Assembly: GCA_040218415.1 (NCBI GenBank)
Contig: JAVJRN010000080.1
Coordinates: forward strand, 124,001-188,000
Direction: 5' to 3'
DNA length: 64,000 nucleotides
Source of the DNA: JAVJRN01 sp040218415
GTDB lineage: Bacteria; Bacteroidota; Bacteroidia; Cytophagales; Cyclobacteriaceae
Shown: piece by piece, positions 26,873 through 36,043 of the stretch
Layout of the letters: each line of letters begins with the position of its first letter
Position numbering within the stretch: position 1 is the stretch's first letter
Program-made: the position numbers and the translations under genes
The notes under the pieces: model-generated
Databases searched by the model: none
Told to the model about the DNA's origin: nothing
Seen by the model: the letters and a program-made list of their open reading frames with translations, nothing else

Positions 26873-28053
26873 TGTCCTTTAGGCGAGTTAGATATATTTT
26901 CTTTTTAAGAGATGTGCTCATCTTATCATTGACCGCTTTTGGAGGTCCGCAGGCACATTTTGCCTTATTCCTCGATATGTTGGTCAATAGGCGAGCTTAT
27001 CTTAGCGAGTCAGACTTAATCGAATTACATGCACTCTGTCAGATTTTGCCTGGCCCAACTTCTACGCAGACGATCACCTCAATCGGCTTCAAAATTGGTG
27101 GCCCAAATTTGGCTTACCTTACGCTACTTGTCTGGATGTTGCCCGCAGTAACCATCATGATTATCTGTGGAATTTTCATGATTATATTTCAAGAAATGAA
27201 CATTTCCCTAGCATTTTTGAAATTTGTCCAACCCATAGCCATAGGAATTGTTGCCTACTCAGCCTACCGCATTACAAGCAGCGTTGTAACTACGCGAACA
27301 GGGTTCTTTTTGATGGTTATTTCAATTTTTACAGCTTTCTTATTTCGAACACCTTGGGCTTTCCCCATCATGTTGTTAGTCGGTGGTTTTGTTACCGCTT
27401 TTAAGTTTAAACAGCTTGAGATCGAAGAGAAAAATCGCATTAAAATTAATTGGTCAAATTTTATTCTCTGGCTGAGCGTCTTGGTTTTTGCAGCTATTCT
27501 GGGTCATTATACACAATACAGGCCTGTTTTACTTTTTGAAAATTTCTATAGAAACGGTAGTTTAATTTTTGGGGGCGGTCAAGTCTTGGTGCCTCTATTA
27601 CACACTGAGTTTGTTGAGTTCAAAAATTACCTCACTTCCAACGAATTTTTGTCTGGCTATGGTTTAATGCAAGCACTACCTGGCCCTGTGTTCTCCTTTA
27701 GCGCCTTTGTTGGCACCATTAGTATGAGAGATGGTAATATTTTAAACCAAGTAATTGGCGGCTTTATGGCAGCAGCGGGGGTTTTTCTTCCAGGTACTTT
27801 TTTAATATTCTTTGTAATCAGGTTCTGGGAAGATTTAAAAAAATATCGAATGGTAAAAGCTTCTTTAGAGGGCATTAATGCAGTAAGCTCAGGTATGGTT
27901 ATAGCAGCCACTTTTCTGCTTCTGGAGCCTATAGAAGCTATAACCATTAATTACGTTCTGATGATCGGAACGGCTTTTGTGCTCTTTTTTACTAAGATAC
28001 CCACGCCAGTTATCGTACTTGTAGGTCTTATCATTGGTATTATTCTACAATAA
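26872..28053 (+). CDS. chrA: ChrA-family chromate/anion transporter
   Basis: A polytopic membrane protein of 393 residues built from two CHR halves. The first half has LTAFGGPQAHFALF near residues 18-31 and the LPGPTSTQ motif near 61-68. The second half has GGGQVLVPLLHTEFV near 230-244 and LPGPVFSFSAFVG near 263-275. This is the long-chain ChrA pattern, which exports chromate in characterised members; the natural substrate here is not known. It ends at a terminator shared with the convergent envelope operon. Confidence 0.93.
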   Translation: MSFRRVRYIFFLRDVLILSLTAFGGPQAHFALFLDMLVNRRAYLSESDLIELHALCQILPGPTSTQTITSIGFKIGGPNLAYLTLLVWMLPAVTIMIICGIFMIIFQEMNISLAFLKFVQPIAIGIVAYSAYRITSSVVTTRTGFFLMVISIFTAFLFRTPWAFPIMLLVGGFVTAFKFKQLEIEEKNRIKINWSNFILWLSVLVFAAILGHYTQYRPVLLFENFYRNGSLIFGGGQVLVPLLHTEFVEFKNYLTSNEFLSGYGLMQALPGPVFSFSAFVGTISMRDGNILNQVIGGFMAAAGVFLPGTFLIFFVIRFWEDLKKYRMVKASLEGINAVSSGMVIAATFLLLEPIEAITINYVLMIGTAFVLFFTKIPTPVIVLVGLIIGIILQ

Positions 28054-28080
28054 AAAAAGGCTCGTTTTACGAGCCTCTTC
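28051..28080 (-). terminator. Intrinsic terminator of the bamA-ompH run
   Basis: GGCTCGT-TTT-ACGAGCC forms a seven-pair GC-rich stem. Read on the minus strand it is followed by seven Ts, about 25 bases after the ompH stop. On the plus strand it may also act on chrA transcripts, but the T-run there is poor. Confidence 0.85.
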
Positions 28081-28100
28081 ATTCCTACGATTTCTTAACT

Positions 28101-28637
28101 TTATTCCCCTACAGGTGGTGTAATTCCCAATTTTTTCAAGATCAAATTGGAGATATTATCTTCTTCTCGTGCGTATAACAACACGTCAAAACCTGGTGAA
28201 CCAGCACTAAATACATGAGAGTAATTGTTCTCTTTGGCTACATTCTCGATAGCCGTTCCGATTTTCTCATATGCAGGTGCCAAAAGTTGATTTCTCTTTT
28301 TGCTCATAGAGGTTTCTGCATCCTGGCTAAACTGCTGGATGTTTTGTTGCAGCGCAGTAATCTCTTGTTCCTTGTCAGCTCTTATTAACTCGTCATAAGA
28401 GTTCACATTCGTTTCATAATCTGCGACCTTAGCTTGCAAGTCTTTGTACTTCGCCTGCAGCTGGTTTTGCAATTGCTTTTCATAGGCTTTCAACTCTGCG
28501 TCTATCTGTTTTGCTTCAGGTAAAAGACTCAAAACATAATCAGCGTTTGTATAACCAATTTTCAATCCTGTCTGTGCATTGGCCATGAAAGTCACGGCTG
28601 TTAGGGTCAATGCTACTACTATAATTTTCGCTTTCAT
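28101..28637 (-). CDS. OmpH/Skp-family periplasmic chaperone (second copy)
   Basis: Periplasmic holdase for outer-membrane proteins. I chose the ATG beginning MKAKIIVV; a TTG two codons upstream is less likely. There are 178 residues with a signal peptide ending MANAQ, a short beta core (KIGYTNADYVLSLLP), and a long helical coiled-coil region with QLQNQLQAKYKDLQAKV. It is the second of two OmpH-like genes directly downstream of bamA and is followed by a strong terminator. The two copies differ clearly, so this is an old duplication. Confidence 0.93.
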   Translation of the reverse strand: MKAKIIVVALTLTAVTFMANAQTGLKIGYTNADYVLSLLPEAKQIDAELKAYEKQLQNQLQAKYKDLQAKVADYETNVNSYDELIRADKEQEITALQQNIQQFSQDAETSMSKKRNQLLAPAYEKIGTAIENVAKENNYSHVFSAGSPGFDVLLYAREEDNISNLILKKLGITPPVGE

Positions 28638-28655
28638 ATTCAATTAATTCAGTAA

Positions 28656-29186
28656 TTAGTTCTCTTCTGTATTCTCACCAAGGCCAAGCTCATCTAGCAC
28701 GAAATCTGTATAATCGTGGATCGGGTCAGTATATATCATAACTAGATCACCTGACTTATCAAAAACAATTTGTAATCTGTTATTTTTAGCAACCCTTTCT
28801 ACTGCTTCAAATACTTCATCTTGCACTGGTTTGATCAACTCTTTCTTTTTCAAAAAGTATAAACCTTCAAATCCAAATACCTGTTTTTGATATTCTTTTA
28901 CCTCTTTCCACTTTCTATCTATTTCGGCTCTTCTTTCTTCTTTTAATTCTTCAGTTAGCAGCACCTCTTCAGCTTTTAATGCCGACTCCATCTCTTCCAA
29001 ACCTTGGTACATTGTTTGGATCTCTTTCTCCCAAGATTGTGCCAACTTTTTAATTTCACCTTGTGCTTCACTATATTCAGTCATACGGCTAAGCACATAC
29101 TGTGTATCAACGTATCCAAACTTTTGCGCAAAAGTAGAAATATTTACGACTAATAAAAGCCAAATACAAACATACAGTCTTGACAT
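28656..29186 (-). CDS. OmpH/Skp-family periplasmic chaperone (first copy)
   Basis: A 176-residue relative of Skp with a signal peptide (about residues 1-20, ending TFAQ), a beta strand FGYVDTQYVLSRM, and a long helical hairpin rich in Lys and Glu (LKAEEVLLTEELKEERRAEID). It probably traps unfolded outer-membrane proteins for the Bam complex. It lies 3 bases after bamA and 18 bases before the second copy. Tandem ompH genes after bamA are normal in Bacteroidota. Confidence 0.93.
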   Translation of the reverse strand: MSRLYVCIWLLLVVNISTFAQKFGYVDTQYVLSRMTEYSEAQGEIKKLAQSWEKEIQTMYQGLEEMESALKAEEVLLTEELKEERRAEIDRKWKEVKEYQKQVFGFEGLYFLKKKELIKPVQDEVFEAVERVAKNNRLQIVFDKSGDLVMIYTDPIHDYTDFVLDELGLGENTEEN

Positions 29187-29189
29187 ATC

Positions 29190-31841
29190 CTATCTAATTT
29201 GTTGACCTATTGAAAAGTGAAATTGTGGTCCACTCACTTCTAGCTGTCCTGGGGCTGGGTCTAATCCGTATCCCCAATCAAGTCCAAGCAATCCAAAAGC
29301 AGGCATAAATAGCCTAACGCCAACTCCCGCAGATCTGTATAAATTATATGGATTAAAATCAGCAAAATCATCCCAATTGTTTCCTCCATCGAAAAAAGTT
29401 AAGAAATAGATTGTCGCTGAGGGGTTCAATGAAATTGGATATCTCAATTCCATCACAAACTTCGTGAACATCGTACCACCACGTATGTTGTTCACCGGAT
29501 CTTCAGGAGATATCACATTGTTTTCATATCCTCTCAAACCAATCACATCAGTACCTAGTAAGAAGTTCTGACCGGTTAGGCCATCGCCTCCTAGCTGAAA
29601 TCTTTCGAATGGTCCTACACCCACTCGATCCGTATATGTTCCGATATAGCCAAAATGGAAACGTGGCGCTAGAACCAAATCTCCGGCTATTTTCAAGTAA
29701 TAGGTTAAATCAAGATTCCATTTATGATATTCAAGCCATTTGTATTTCGTCGCATTGTCAGCATTATCATAATCGAGGTTACTCCACAAGGAATATGGAG
29801 GAGTAAATGACGCACTTAAAGACACTGAAGATCCAGTCCTTGGATACATTGGATTATCTACAGAACTTCTGGCTAAAGTTGTATTAAACGTAAAACTATT
29901 GGCGTCACCCGTTGAAAATCCTAAAGAATTACCAAATTGGAAAAGGTCATATTTTTGATATCCTATGGAGTTGCTGAGTGTAAAAAAATCATCTGGCCAT
30001 TGAAGTCTCCTTCCTAATGAAACAGTAAGACCTGTGACCTTTAAAGACCCCAACGTCTCATTGGTAAATCGATTAATTTGTCTTTGTACAGAATGACTAA
30101 AGTTAACCCCGAAATTATTCGGTTTTCGTCCACCTAGCCATGGCTCTGAGAAATTTACCGTATAGCTCTGAAATCTTCGCCCATTGGCTTGCAGTCGAAC
30201 AGAGAATCTTTGCCCATCACCCATTGGAAGCGGCCTCCACTTATCCAAATGAGGAATATTTTTCAATGAAAAATTGTTAAAACTGACACCAAGCGTACCT
30301 ACAAATCCAAATGCACCTCCCCAGCCCCCGGAAAGTTCTACCTGGTCATTTGGCCTTTCAACTAACTGCCATTCAATATCTACTGTTTCGTCTACCGGGT
30401 TCGGCTTTGGTACTGGATTAACCTGCTCAGGATCAAAATATCCAAGTTGAGATAATTCGCGTTGCGTTCTAATTAGATCTGATCTACTAAATTTTTGACC
30501 TGGTAGCGTTCTCAATTCTCTTAAAATAACATGGTCATTGGTTTTATCATTACCACTAATGGTGATTTCATTAATGGTGGCTTGAACTCCCTCAAAAATT
30601 CTCATTTCTAAGCTTATACTGTCCTCTTCTACGCCTACTTCCACAGGATTAACAGTGAAAAATAAATAACCATCATCCATGTAAAGTGAGCTAATATCCG
30701 TCCCGGTGGGGTTGTAATTAAGCTTTTTATTCACAAGATCTAAATCATATACATCTCCTTTTTCTATTCCCAGCACCCTATCAAGTTGACTTGAAGTATA
30801 AATGTAATTCCCCGTCCAAATGATATCCTTGAAAAAGTACTTTTTCCCTGGATCCACCTTTATGTCAATATTTAGATACTTCTTGTTTAGGTTGTACACA
30901 GAGTCATAAACTATCTCCGCATCCCTGTAGCCTTTTGCATTGTAAAAAGAAATTAAATTTTTCTTACCTTCCTCAAAGTCGTCTTTCACATACTTCGATG
31001 ATTTGAAAAAGTTAATCTTAACCATCTCGTTGATATATTCTCGCATTTCTAAGGCAGAGGTACTATCACGATGAGTAAGGAAATGGACAAGATTGACTGG
31101 ATTTAATAGGTTGATCGTTTTAGCAAGCAAGTCTTTTGGTAGCCTGATTCCGGGCGTTTCTCCTACGTCTTTTATCTTGCTTCTTAGCTTAGCAGACGTG
31201 AAATACTGCCTATCTATAAAATTGATATTCTTAACCTTTACTTTTTGGTTTTTCTCTACATCAATAATAATCTTTACGCTGTTGGACAAGAGCGTGTCCT
31301 TTACTTGGATGACATTAACTTCTGCATTGAGATAGCCTTTACCTTCCATGAACCTTTTCACTGCCAGCTCAGTATTTTTCACTACAGTGTTGGTTAGAAT
31401 TTTACCTCTTACCAATTCGATCTTATCCTTCAGCTCAGTCTCAAAGCTTTTATTTACTCCTTTGAACTCGTACTTTGTCAGCCTTGGCCGTTCGCTCATT
31501 TTGATGGTCAAAAAAACTTGGCCATTCTCCACCTTATTAGCAAAAATGGAAATGTCTCCAATAATTCCTTGTTTCCAAAGTTTACGAATTGCTGAAGATA
31601 TTTCGTCTCCTGGTATCTTGATTTTATCTCCAACACGCAATCCTGATAAGGAAATCAACGCGTTGTTATCCAAAAACTCTATTCCCTCTACCGTTATTTC
31701 CGCGATTTCAAATTCTTGAGGACTGGAGTAATTAATATTAAGTCCCGATTGATCAGTTTTATTCTTACCAAAAACTATCTGCGCTTGTGAACCAAATGAA
31801 TAAAGCAGCAACACTGCCATTAGCAAATTCCTTATCAACAC
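29190..31841 (-). CDS. bamA: Outer-membrane assembly factor BamA
   Basis: Core of the outer-membrane protein insertion machine, 883 residues. After a signal peptide (GTG start, MLIRNLLMAVLLLYSFGSQAQ) come about five POTRA domains, residues 45-500, with the repeated pattern seen in EIAEITVEGIEFLDN and ATINEITISGNDKTND. The C-terminal 16-strand barrel runs from about 520 to the end and holds the conserved loop motif RGYENN near 775. The gene starts within the uppS stop and leads into two ompH genes. Confidence 0.96.
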   Translation of the reverse strand: MLIRNLLMAVLLLYSFGSQAQIVFGKNKTDQSGLNINYSSPQEFEIAEITVEGIEFLDNNALISLSGLRVGDKIKIPGDEISSAIRKLWKQGIIGDISIFANKVENGQVFLTIKMSERPRLTKYEFKGVNKSFETELKDKIELVRGKILTNTVVKNTELAVKRFMEGKGYLNAEVNVIQVKDTLLSNSVKIIIDVEKNQKVKVKNINFIDRQYFTSAKLRSKIKDVGETPGIRLPKDLLAKTINLLNPVNLVHFLTHRDSTSALEMREYINEMVKINFFKSSKYVKDDFEEGKKNLISFYNAKGYRDAEIVYDSVYNLNKKYLNIDIKVDPGKKYFFKDIIWTGNYIYTSSQLDRVLGIEKGDVYDLDLVNKKLNYNPTGTDISSLYMDDGYLFFTVNPVEVGVEEDSISLEMRIFEGVQATINEITISGNDKTNDHVILRELRTLPGQKFSRSDLIRTQRELSQLGYFDPEQVNPVPKPNPVDETVDIEWQLVERPNDQVELSGGWGGAFGFVGTLGVSFNNFSLKNIPHLDKWRPLPMGDGQRFSVRLQANGRRFQSYTVNFSEPWLGGRKPNNFGVNFSHSVQRQINRFTNETLGSLKVTGLTVSLGRRLQWPDDFFTLSNSIGYQKYDLFQFGNSLGFSTGDANSFTFNTTLARSSVDNPMYPRTGSSVSLSASFTPPYSLWSNLDYDNADNATKYKWLEYHKWNLDLTYYLKIAGDLVLAPRFHFGYIGTYTDRVGVGPFERFQLGGDGLTGQNFLLGTDVIGLRGYENNVISPEDPVNNIRGGTMFTKFVMELRYPISLNPSATIYFLTFFDGGNNWDDFADFNPYNLYRSAGVGVRLFMPAFGLLGLDWGYGLDPAPGQLEVSGPQFHFSIGQQIR

Positions 31842-32566
31842 TATTTCTCTTCTATTATTTGTTCACTTGTTTTGCCAAATCGCCTTTCTCTTCTTTGGTA
31901 AGCCATAACTGCCTCATTCAAATGTTCTTTTCGAAAGTCAGGCCATAATACATCTGTAAAAAACAATTCCGTGTAAGCCATTTGCCAGAGCAAAAAATTA
32001 CTAATTCTCATCTCTCCACTAGTCCTGATCAGAAGTTCAGGATCTGGGATACCTGCCGTAGAAAGGTATTTTTCGATTAATTCATTGTTTACTTCAGACT
32101 GTAGGTTTTCACTAAGAATTTTCTTCACCGATTGGGTAATATCCCATCTTCCACTGTAATTCAATGCAAGGATAAGAGTCAATCCTGAATTATTTCCGGT
32201 CTGCAATTTTGCTTTCTCCAAGTTAGCCTGTGCGTCCTTTGGTAACCTTGATATATCTCCAATAGACTCAAGCTTTACATTATTGTCCATCAGCGTTTTC
32301 ATTTCATCTTTTATAGTGGACACCAAAAGTGACATGAGCGCTTGAACCTCCAGCTTAGGTCTATTCCAATTTTCCGTTGAAAAGGCATAAAGGGTAAGGT
32401 ATTTAATCCCAAGTTCAGCACATCCTTCAGTTGCGTCTCTCACCGCTTTGATTGCGTTTTTGTGACCAAAAATACGAGCAGCTCCTTTAGTTTTTGCCCA
32501 GCGACCGTTCCCGTCCATAATAACGGCAATGTGTTTTGGCAAATTATCTTGATTGATTAGCTCCAT
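31841..32566 (-). CDS. uppS: Isoprenyl (undecaprenyl) diphosphate synthase
   Basis: Cis-prenyltransferase making the C55 lipid carrier for wall and polysaccharide synthesis. The 241-residue protein has the signature HIAVIMDGNGRWA near 12-24 with the catalytic Asp, YAFSTENWNRP near 72-82, and PDPELLIRTSGEMRISNFLLW in the C-terminal third. All conserved motifs are present. It overlaps bamA by one base, tying lipid carrier supply to outer-membrane assembly in one transcript. Confidence 0.97.
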   Translation of the reverse strand: MELINQDNLPKHIAVIMDGNGRWAKTKGAARIFGHKNAIKAVRDATEGCAELGIKYLTLYAFSTENWNRPKLEVQALMSLLVSTIKDEMKTLMDNNVKLESIGDISRLPKDAQANLEKAKLQTGNNSGLTLILALNYSGRWDITQSVKKILSENLQSEVNNELIEKYLSTAGIPDPELLIRTSGEMRISNFLLWQMAYTELFFTDVLWPDFRKEHLNEAVMAYQRRERRFGKTSEQIIEEK

Positions 32567-32651
32567 TCTTGATTCCCTTCTTTATGACGAAAGAGCGCAA
32601 AGTTGTGTCTTTTTTGCCACTTGCGGAATTTTTAAACGTTTTTTAACGCTA

Positions 32652-33353
32652 TTATGGATTTGATCGACTGAATAAAGATTTATTGGGAATATACTGGAAG
32701 GGACAAGGGATTTTGTAAATGATATATGTGAGACTTACCCCTGAATAAAAATACCAGTCATTATCATTGGGGTTTCCAAACTGATAATCCTTGACAAAAA
32801 TATCACCTTCAGAAATTCCATCGAGATAATCAAAAAACGTTTTACGAGCCGTAGTTTCAACCGACAGGCTAAGTCGTTTACCTATTAAAAACTTAGCTCC
32901 TACTCCCATAGGAATAACTGTCTGAAAAGTATTAAAATCTTCATAAGTTGGGTCTACATTATTGATTTTCGCGAAGGCAACTCCAAGGCTAATAAATGGA
33001 GACCATCTATGCTGAGCGCCCTGTGATCGATAATTCAGAAAATGATATTCAAATGCCGTTCCTAATTCTAAAATAGTATGGTTAAAAGAATAATCACGTG
33101 CTACGCCAAGTGCATCAATAGGATTAGTATCATCACCTGCTAACTGAGCAACAGTTCCTGTGAATTTCAAACTAACGAACTCCGAGAAATTCATGCGGTA
33201 AATTCCTTGAAGTGCGGGTTGGGGCTTTGAAATAATAGGCACGCGGTTTAAATCTCCAGTATAACTGGCAAATCCTAATCCACCCCCAAATTCAATAAAT
33301 TGGGCATTTAAAATAAGCGGTAGACAGAATACTATAAAAGTGAGTTTTCGCAA
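32652..33353 (-). CDS. DUF6089-type outer-membrane barrel protein (shorter)
   Basis: A 233-residue protein with a signal peptide (TTG start, MRKLTFIVFCLPLILNAQ). Alternating beta strands rich in Gly and aromatic residues follow (FIEFGGGLGFASYTGDLNRV), as in small porin-like barrels. Bacteroidota encode such DUF6089-like proteins between nadK and uppS; their function is unknown. It lies 6 bases after a longer paralogue, and an 85-base gap separates it from uppS. Confidence 0.8.
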   Translation of the reverse strand: MRKLTFIVFCLPLILNAQFIEFGGGLGFASYTGDLNRVPIISKPQPALQGIYRMNFSEFVSLKFTGTVAQLAGDDTNPIDALGVARDYSFNHTILELGTAFEYHFLNYRSQGAQHRWSPFISLGVAFAKINNVDPTYEDFNTFQTVIPMGVGAKFLIGKRLSLSVETTARKTFFDYLDGISEGDIFVKDYQFGNPNDNDWYFYSGVSLTYIIYKIPCPFQYIPNKSLFSRSNP

Positions 33354-33359
33354 ATTAAT

Positions 33360-34457
33360 TTATCTAAACTTGGCTGTACTTCGAGTCCTTCCCGTTAAAA
33401 TCATTCGAAGCTTTAACGATGTAATGAAAAACATATCATTATTATCAGGATTACCTCGTATTGACCCTTCATACCCAGCTCCGACCAAGCTTGCAGTAGT
33501 ATATTGAGTACCACTTTGTGTTACCGTCGAGAGTTGACCAATGGCCAAATCTCTCTCTTCACCTGTCCTTGCATGAATTGGTTCAGCACTGCGATCTGAC
33601 ATAATTCGCGTAAGCTCATTCTCAAAACGATCAAGTGCAACATAATTGGTGCTAACATCATCTAGATAGTCTGTAAATGAAAACCTATATCCGAGTTCTA
33701 CTGCCGCACTAAATGGGCCTGGAAGACGTAATTTTAGACCAAGGGCAATTGGAATCGTAAAGGAAATGGGTAAGTACACGTCTCCTTGCGGATCGTCTAG
33801 CTTTTGTCCTTCGGTACCAAGCTTTCTGAGTTTCACCCATTCACCAGCTTGAGGCACTGGTGCTGTGCCTCCGGTTTGATAGTCGAATTCAGGAACTAAC
33901 CCTTTAGGCTCGTGATGAATTATTGCACCTCCTACAAATAAATAACCATTTAGTATCTGCCTAGAGGTAGGACCGCCATAATTGGGGATAAACTGAAATT
34001 CAAAACCTAGACTAAGCTCTTTGATGTCATTTCGAAAACTTAACCCTCTCGCATAACGTGGCTGCCATTTCTGTGGAGTTTCTCCAGATTCATAGGAACT
34101 TATATCAGCCCCGACTATTCTGCCCCAATTAAATCCCATTCTGATCGCTGAGTATGGGTTGAACTTGTGACCTACATTAACACCGAACCCGGGTCGTGTA
34201 AAAGACACATCCGTACTTGCGGCTTTATTTACAGGAGCTAAATCTCCGTAATAATTAAGTGCATTAACGCTAAAGTCAACATAGTTATAAGCTCTAAATC
34301 GACCTCCAATAGATCTTCCTTTGTATCTGGAAACTGATTTATTGTTGTACTTCTTCTTTTTATACCTATTTCTTCTTCTTCTCTGAGCGTCTGCATCAAA
34401 TGCAGTGGCCAAGATAAAAAGGATAAGCGAAAATGATATGAAGGCCTTGTATCTCAT
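33360..34457 (-). CDS. DUF6089-type outer-membrane barrel protein with polybasic N-terminus
   Basis: A 365-residue secreted protein. The signal peptide ends at FDADAQ near residue 24. It is followed by an unusual cluster of about 20 Arg/Lys residues within residues 25-50 (QRRRRNRYKKKKY). After that, beta-barrel strands begin with VDFSVNALNYYGDLAP, a DUF6089-like signature shared with its neighbour. The function is unknown. The basic segment may bind lipopolysaccharide, peptidoglycan or nucleic acid (inference). A perfect TATCTTTG box lies just upstream, so this and the following genes may have their own promoter inside the nadK run. Confidence 0.82.
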   Translation of the reverse strand: MRYKAFISFSLILFILATAFDADAQRRRRNRYKKKKYNNKSVSRYKGRSIGGRFRAYNYVDFSVNALNYYGDLAPVNKAASTDVSFTRPGFGVNVGHKFNPYSAIRMGFNWGRIVGADISSYESGETPQKWQPRYARGLSFRNDIKELSLGFEFQFIPNYGGPTSRQILNGYLFVGGAIIHHEPKGLVPEFDYQTGGTAPVPQAGEWVKLRKLGTEGQKLDDPQGDVYLPISFTIPIALGLKLRLPGPFSAAVELGYRFSFTDYLDDVSTNYVALDRFENELTRIMSDRSAEPIHARTGEERDLAIGQLSTVTQSGTQYTTASLVGAGYEGSIRGNPDNNDMFFITSLKLRMILTGRTRSTAKFR

Positions 34458-34474
34458 AATAATCTTTTCAAATG

Positions 34475-34482
34475 CAAAGATA
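34475..34482 (-). promoter_or_regulatory. Candidate internal -7 promoter element
   Basis: On the minus strand this reads TATCTTTG, matching TAnnTTTG, 18 bases before the start of the polybasic barrel gene. It would allow the barrel-uppS-bamA-ompH genes to be transcribed apart from nadK. No good -33 partner is visible. Confidence 0.4.
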
Positions 34483-34499
34483 ATAAAGGTAAATAATTA

Positions 34500-35378
34500 C
34501 TAAAAATAGTTTCTTTTATCTAATCCCCAAGTCAATTTGGTTCTCAGAGTGTCAATAAATGTGTCTCCCTTAATTTTCACCAGTTTGGCAAAAAAATCGG
34601 CTTTCCTAATCTCAAAACTTTGGATCTGGCTATCAATACTAGATGACCTAGAATCCAGTGAAATAAGAAAAGACTTATCTCTAGTCTCTACCTCAAAGCG
34701 CAAAGTTGCGCTATCAGGTATAACTAGTGGTCGCACGTTTAAATTGTGTGGACTCACAGGTGTTATCAATAAGTTTGATGCAGTGGGCATCAATACCGGA
34801 CCTCCACAGCTCAAACTGTAGCCTGTTGAACCGGTTGGCGTTGAAACCATTAACCCATCTGCCCAATAAGTATTTAAAAACTCTCCGTTGAGATAAGATT
34901 TAACCACAATCATAGAGGAAGTATCCTTACGAAGGATAGCAAACTCGTTTAAAGCATAGTTTTTTTCGACAAGAAACTCATGAGCCCCCGTAAGTTGAAC
35001 CAAAGTTCTATTTTCTATTTCATATTCTCCACTTATGAAGGCTTCAAGCGCCTCTTCAATTTTATCTTTAGAAATAGTAGCCAAAAAACCCAACCGACCT
35101 AAGTTGATCCCTAAAATAGGCAACTCTGTTTGCCCAACTATCGCCAAGGTATCCAGCAACGTACCATCACCTCCAAGGCTTAATATAGCTTTACAGTCTT
35201 TTAAATCATTCGAATCTGTAAAAGACCCATATTGGTCAAATATTCCTGGGGTATCGTGTTTAAGGGACTTGGATATTAACACGGGGACCCGATTTCTATC
35301 TAGAAAGGATATTGTTTTTTTAATAAACGGAAGCGATGTTTCGGTAATTCCTCGTCCATGAATAGCAATGGCTTCCAT
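34500..35378 (-). CDS. nadK: NAD kinase
   Basis: Makes NADP from NAD and ATP. The 292-residue protein has the diacylglycerol-kinase-like motif LGGDGTLLDT at about 67-76 and the NE/substrate region with PTGSTGYSLSCGGP near 177-190, both diagnostic for the family. Its ATG overlaps the stop of the CBS-domain gene. Neighbours are envelope genes, a common but functionally loose arrangement in Bacteroidota. Confidence 0.97.
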   Translation of the reverse strand: MEAIAIHGRGITETSLPFIKKTISFLDRNRVPVLISKSLKHDTPGIFDQYGSFTDSNDLKDCKAILSLGGDGTLLDTLAIVGQTELPILGINLGRLGFLATISKDKIEEALEAFISGEYEIENRTLVQLTGAHEFLVEKNYALNEFAILRKDTSSMIVVKSYLNGEFLNTYWADGLMVSTPTGSTGYSLSCGGPVLMPTASNLLITPVSPHNLNVRPLVIPDSATLRFEVETRDKSFLISLDSRSSSIDSQIQSFEIRKADFFAKLVKIKGDTFIDTLRTKLTWGLDKRNYF

Positions 35379-36043
35379 CAGAGTTTGATGTACTTCATCA
35401 ACATATCAAGTCGTTCCAAATCGTCTTGGTTATCGTTAGAAGTATTGAAGGCAGTTTCGACATTGAACCCCCGATTTTGTAGTGAAGCTACAATGTGGGA
35501 AACTTCTTCAACGTTGAGTTTTAATGTCAAAAAATAATTGTTCGGGTTATCATTTTCCGGGCTCAAAAAACTACTGAGAATTTTCGCATCATTAGATTCG
35601 ATGATGTGACTTATCTCAGCCAATGAATAGTCGCTTATGGTAAGACCAATTCCTAATATTGCCCCAGGAAGATTTACAGATGAGCTTTTCGCAAAAACCT
35701 CCACAATGTCTTGCACAGATATAGCTCCGAGGTATTTATTGAGACTATCTAAAACAGCAATTACTTTATATCCTTCTGCGTTTGACACTTTTAACACATC
35801 GTAATAATGCATTCTTTCGTCGACAAAACATTTTTGACCCAAAAAAGGAAAATCGCCAATCACTTTCAACATTACTTCGTCTTCCATAATCATTTCCTCG
35901 TCTATAAAGCCAAGGAACTCTCCATTAGCAGTTATAGGCAGCTCAGAAACACGTAAAGCTGACATCCACTCTCTAGCCTTATCCACACTGTCGGAGGGTT
36001 TCAAGGGAGGAATCATATAATTAATAATGTCTTTGGCTATCAT
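35378..36043 (-). CDS. CBS-domain protein
   Basis: A 221-residue cytoplasmic protein with a tandem CBS pair in residues 1-125 (MIAKDIINYMIPPLKPSDSV and the second repeat ending GAISVQDIVEVF), which usually binds adenine nucleotides. A C-terminal ACT-like region follows (ISDYSLAEISHIIESNDAKIL). This CBS-plus-ACT layout resembles stand-alone sensors, but no effector is identifiable. It overlaps both neighbours by a few bases. Placement before NAD kinase makes an adenylate or NAD-related signal possible (inference only). Confidence 0.85.
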   Translation of the reverse strand: MIAKDIINYMIPPLKPSDSVDKAREWMSALRVSELPITANGEFLGFIDEEMIMEDEVMLKVIGDFPFLGQKCFVDERMHYYDVLKVSNAEGYKVIAVLDSLNKYLGAISVQDIVEVFAKSSSVNLPGAILGIGLTISDYSLAEISHIIESNDAKILSSFLSPENDNPNNYFLTLKLNVEEVSHIVASLQNRGFNVETAFNTSNDNQDDLERLDMLMKYIKL

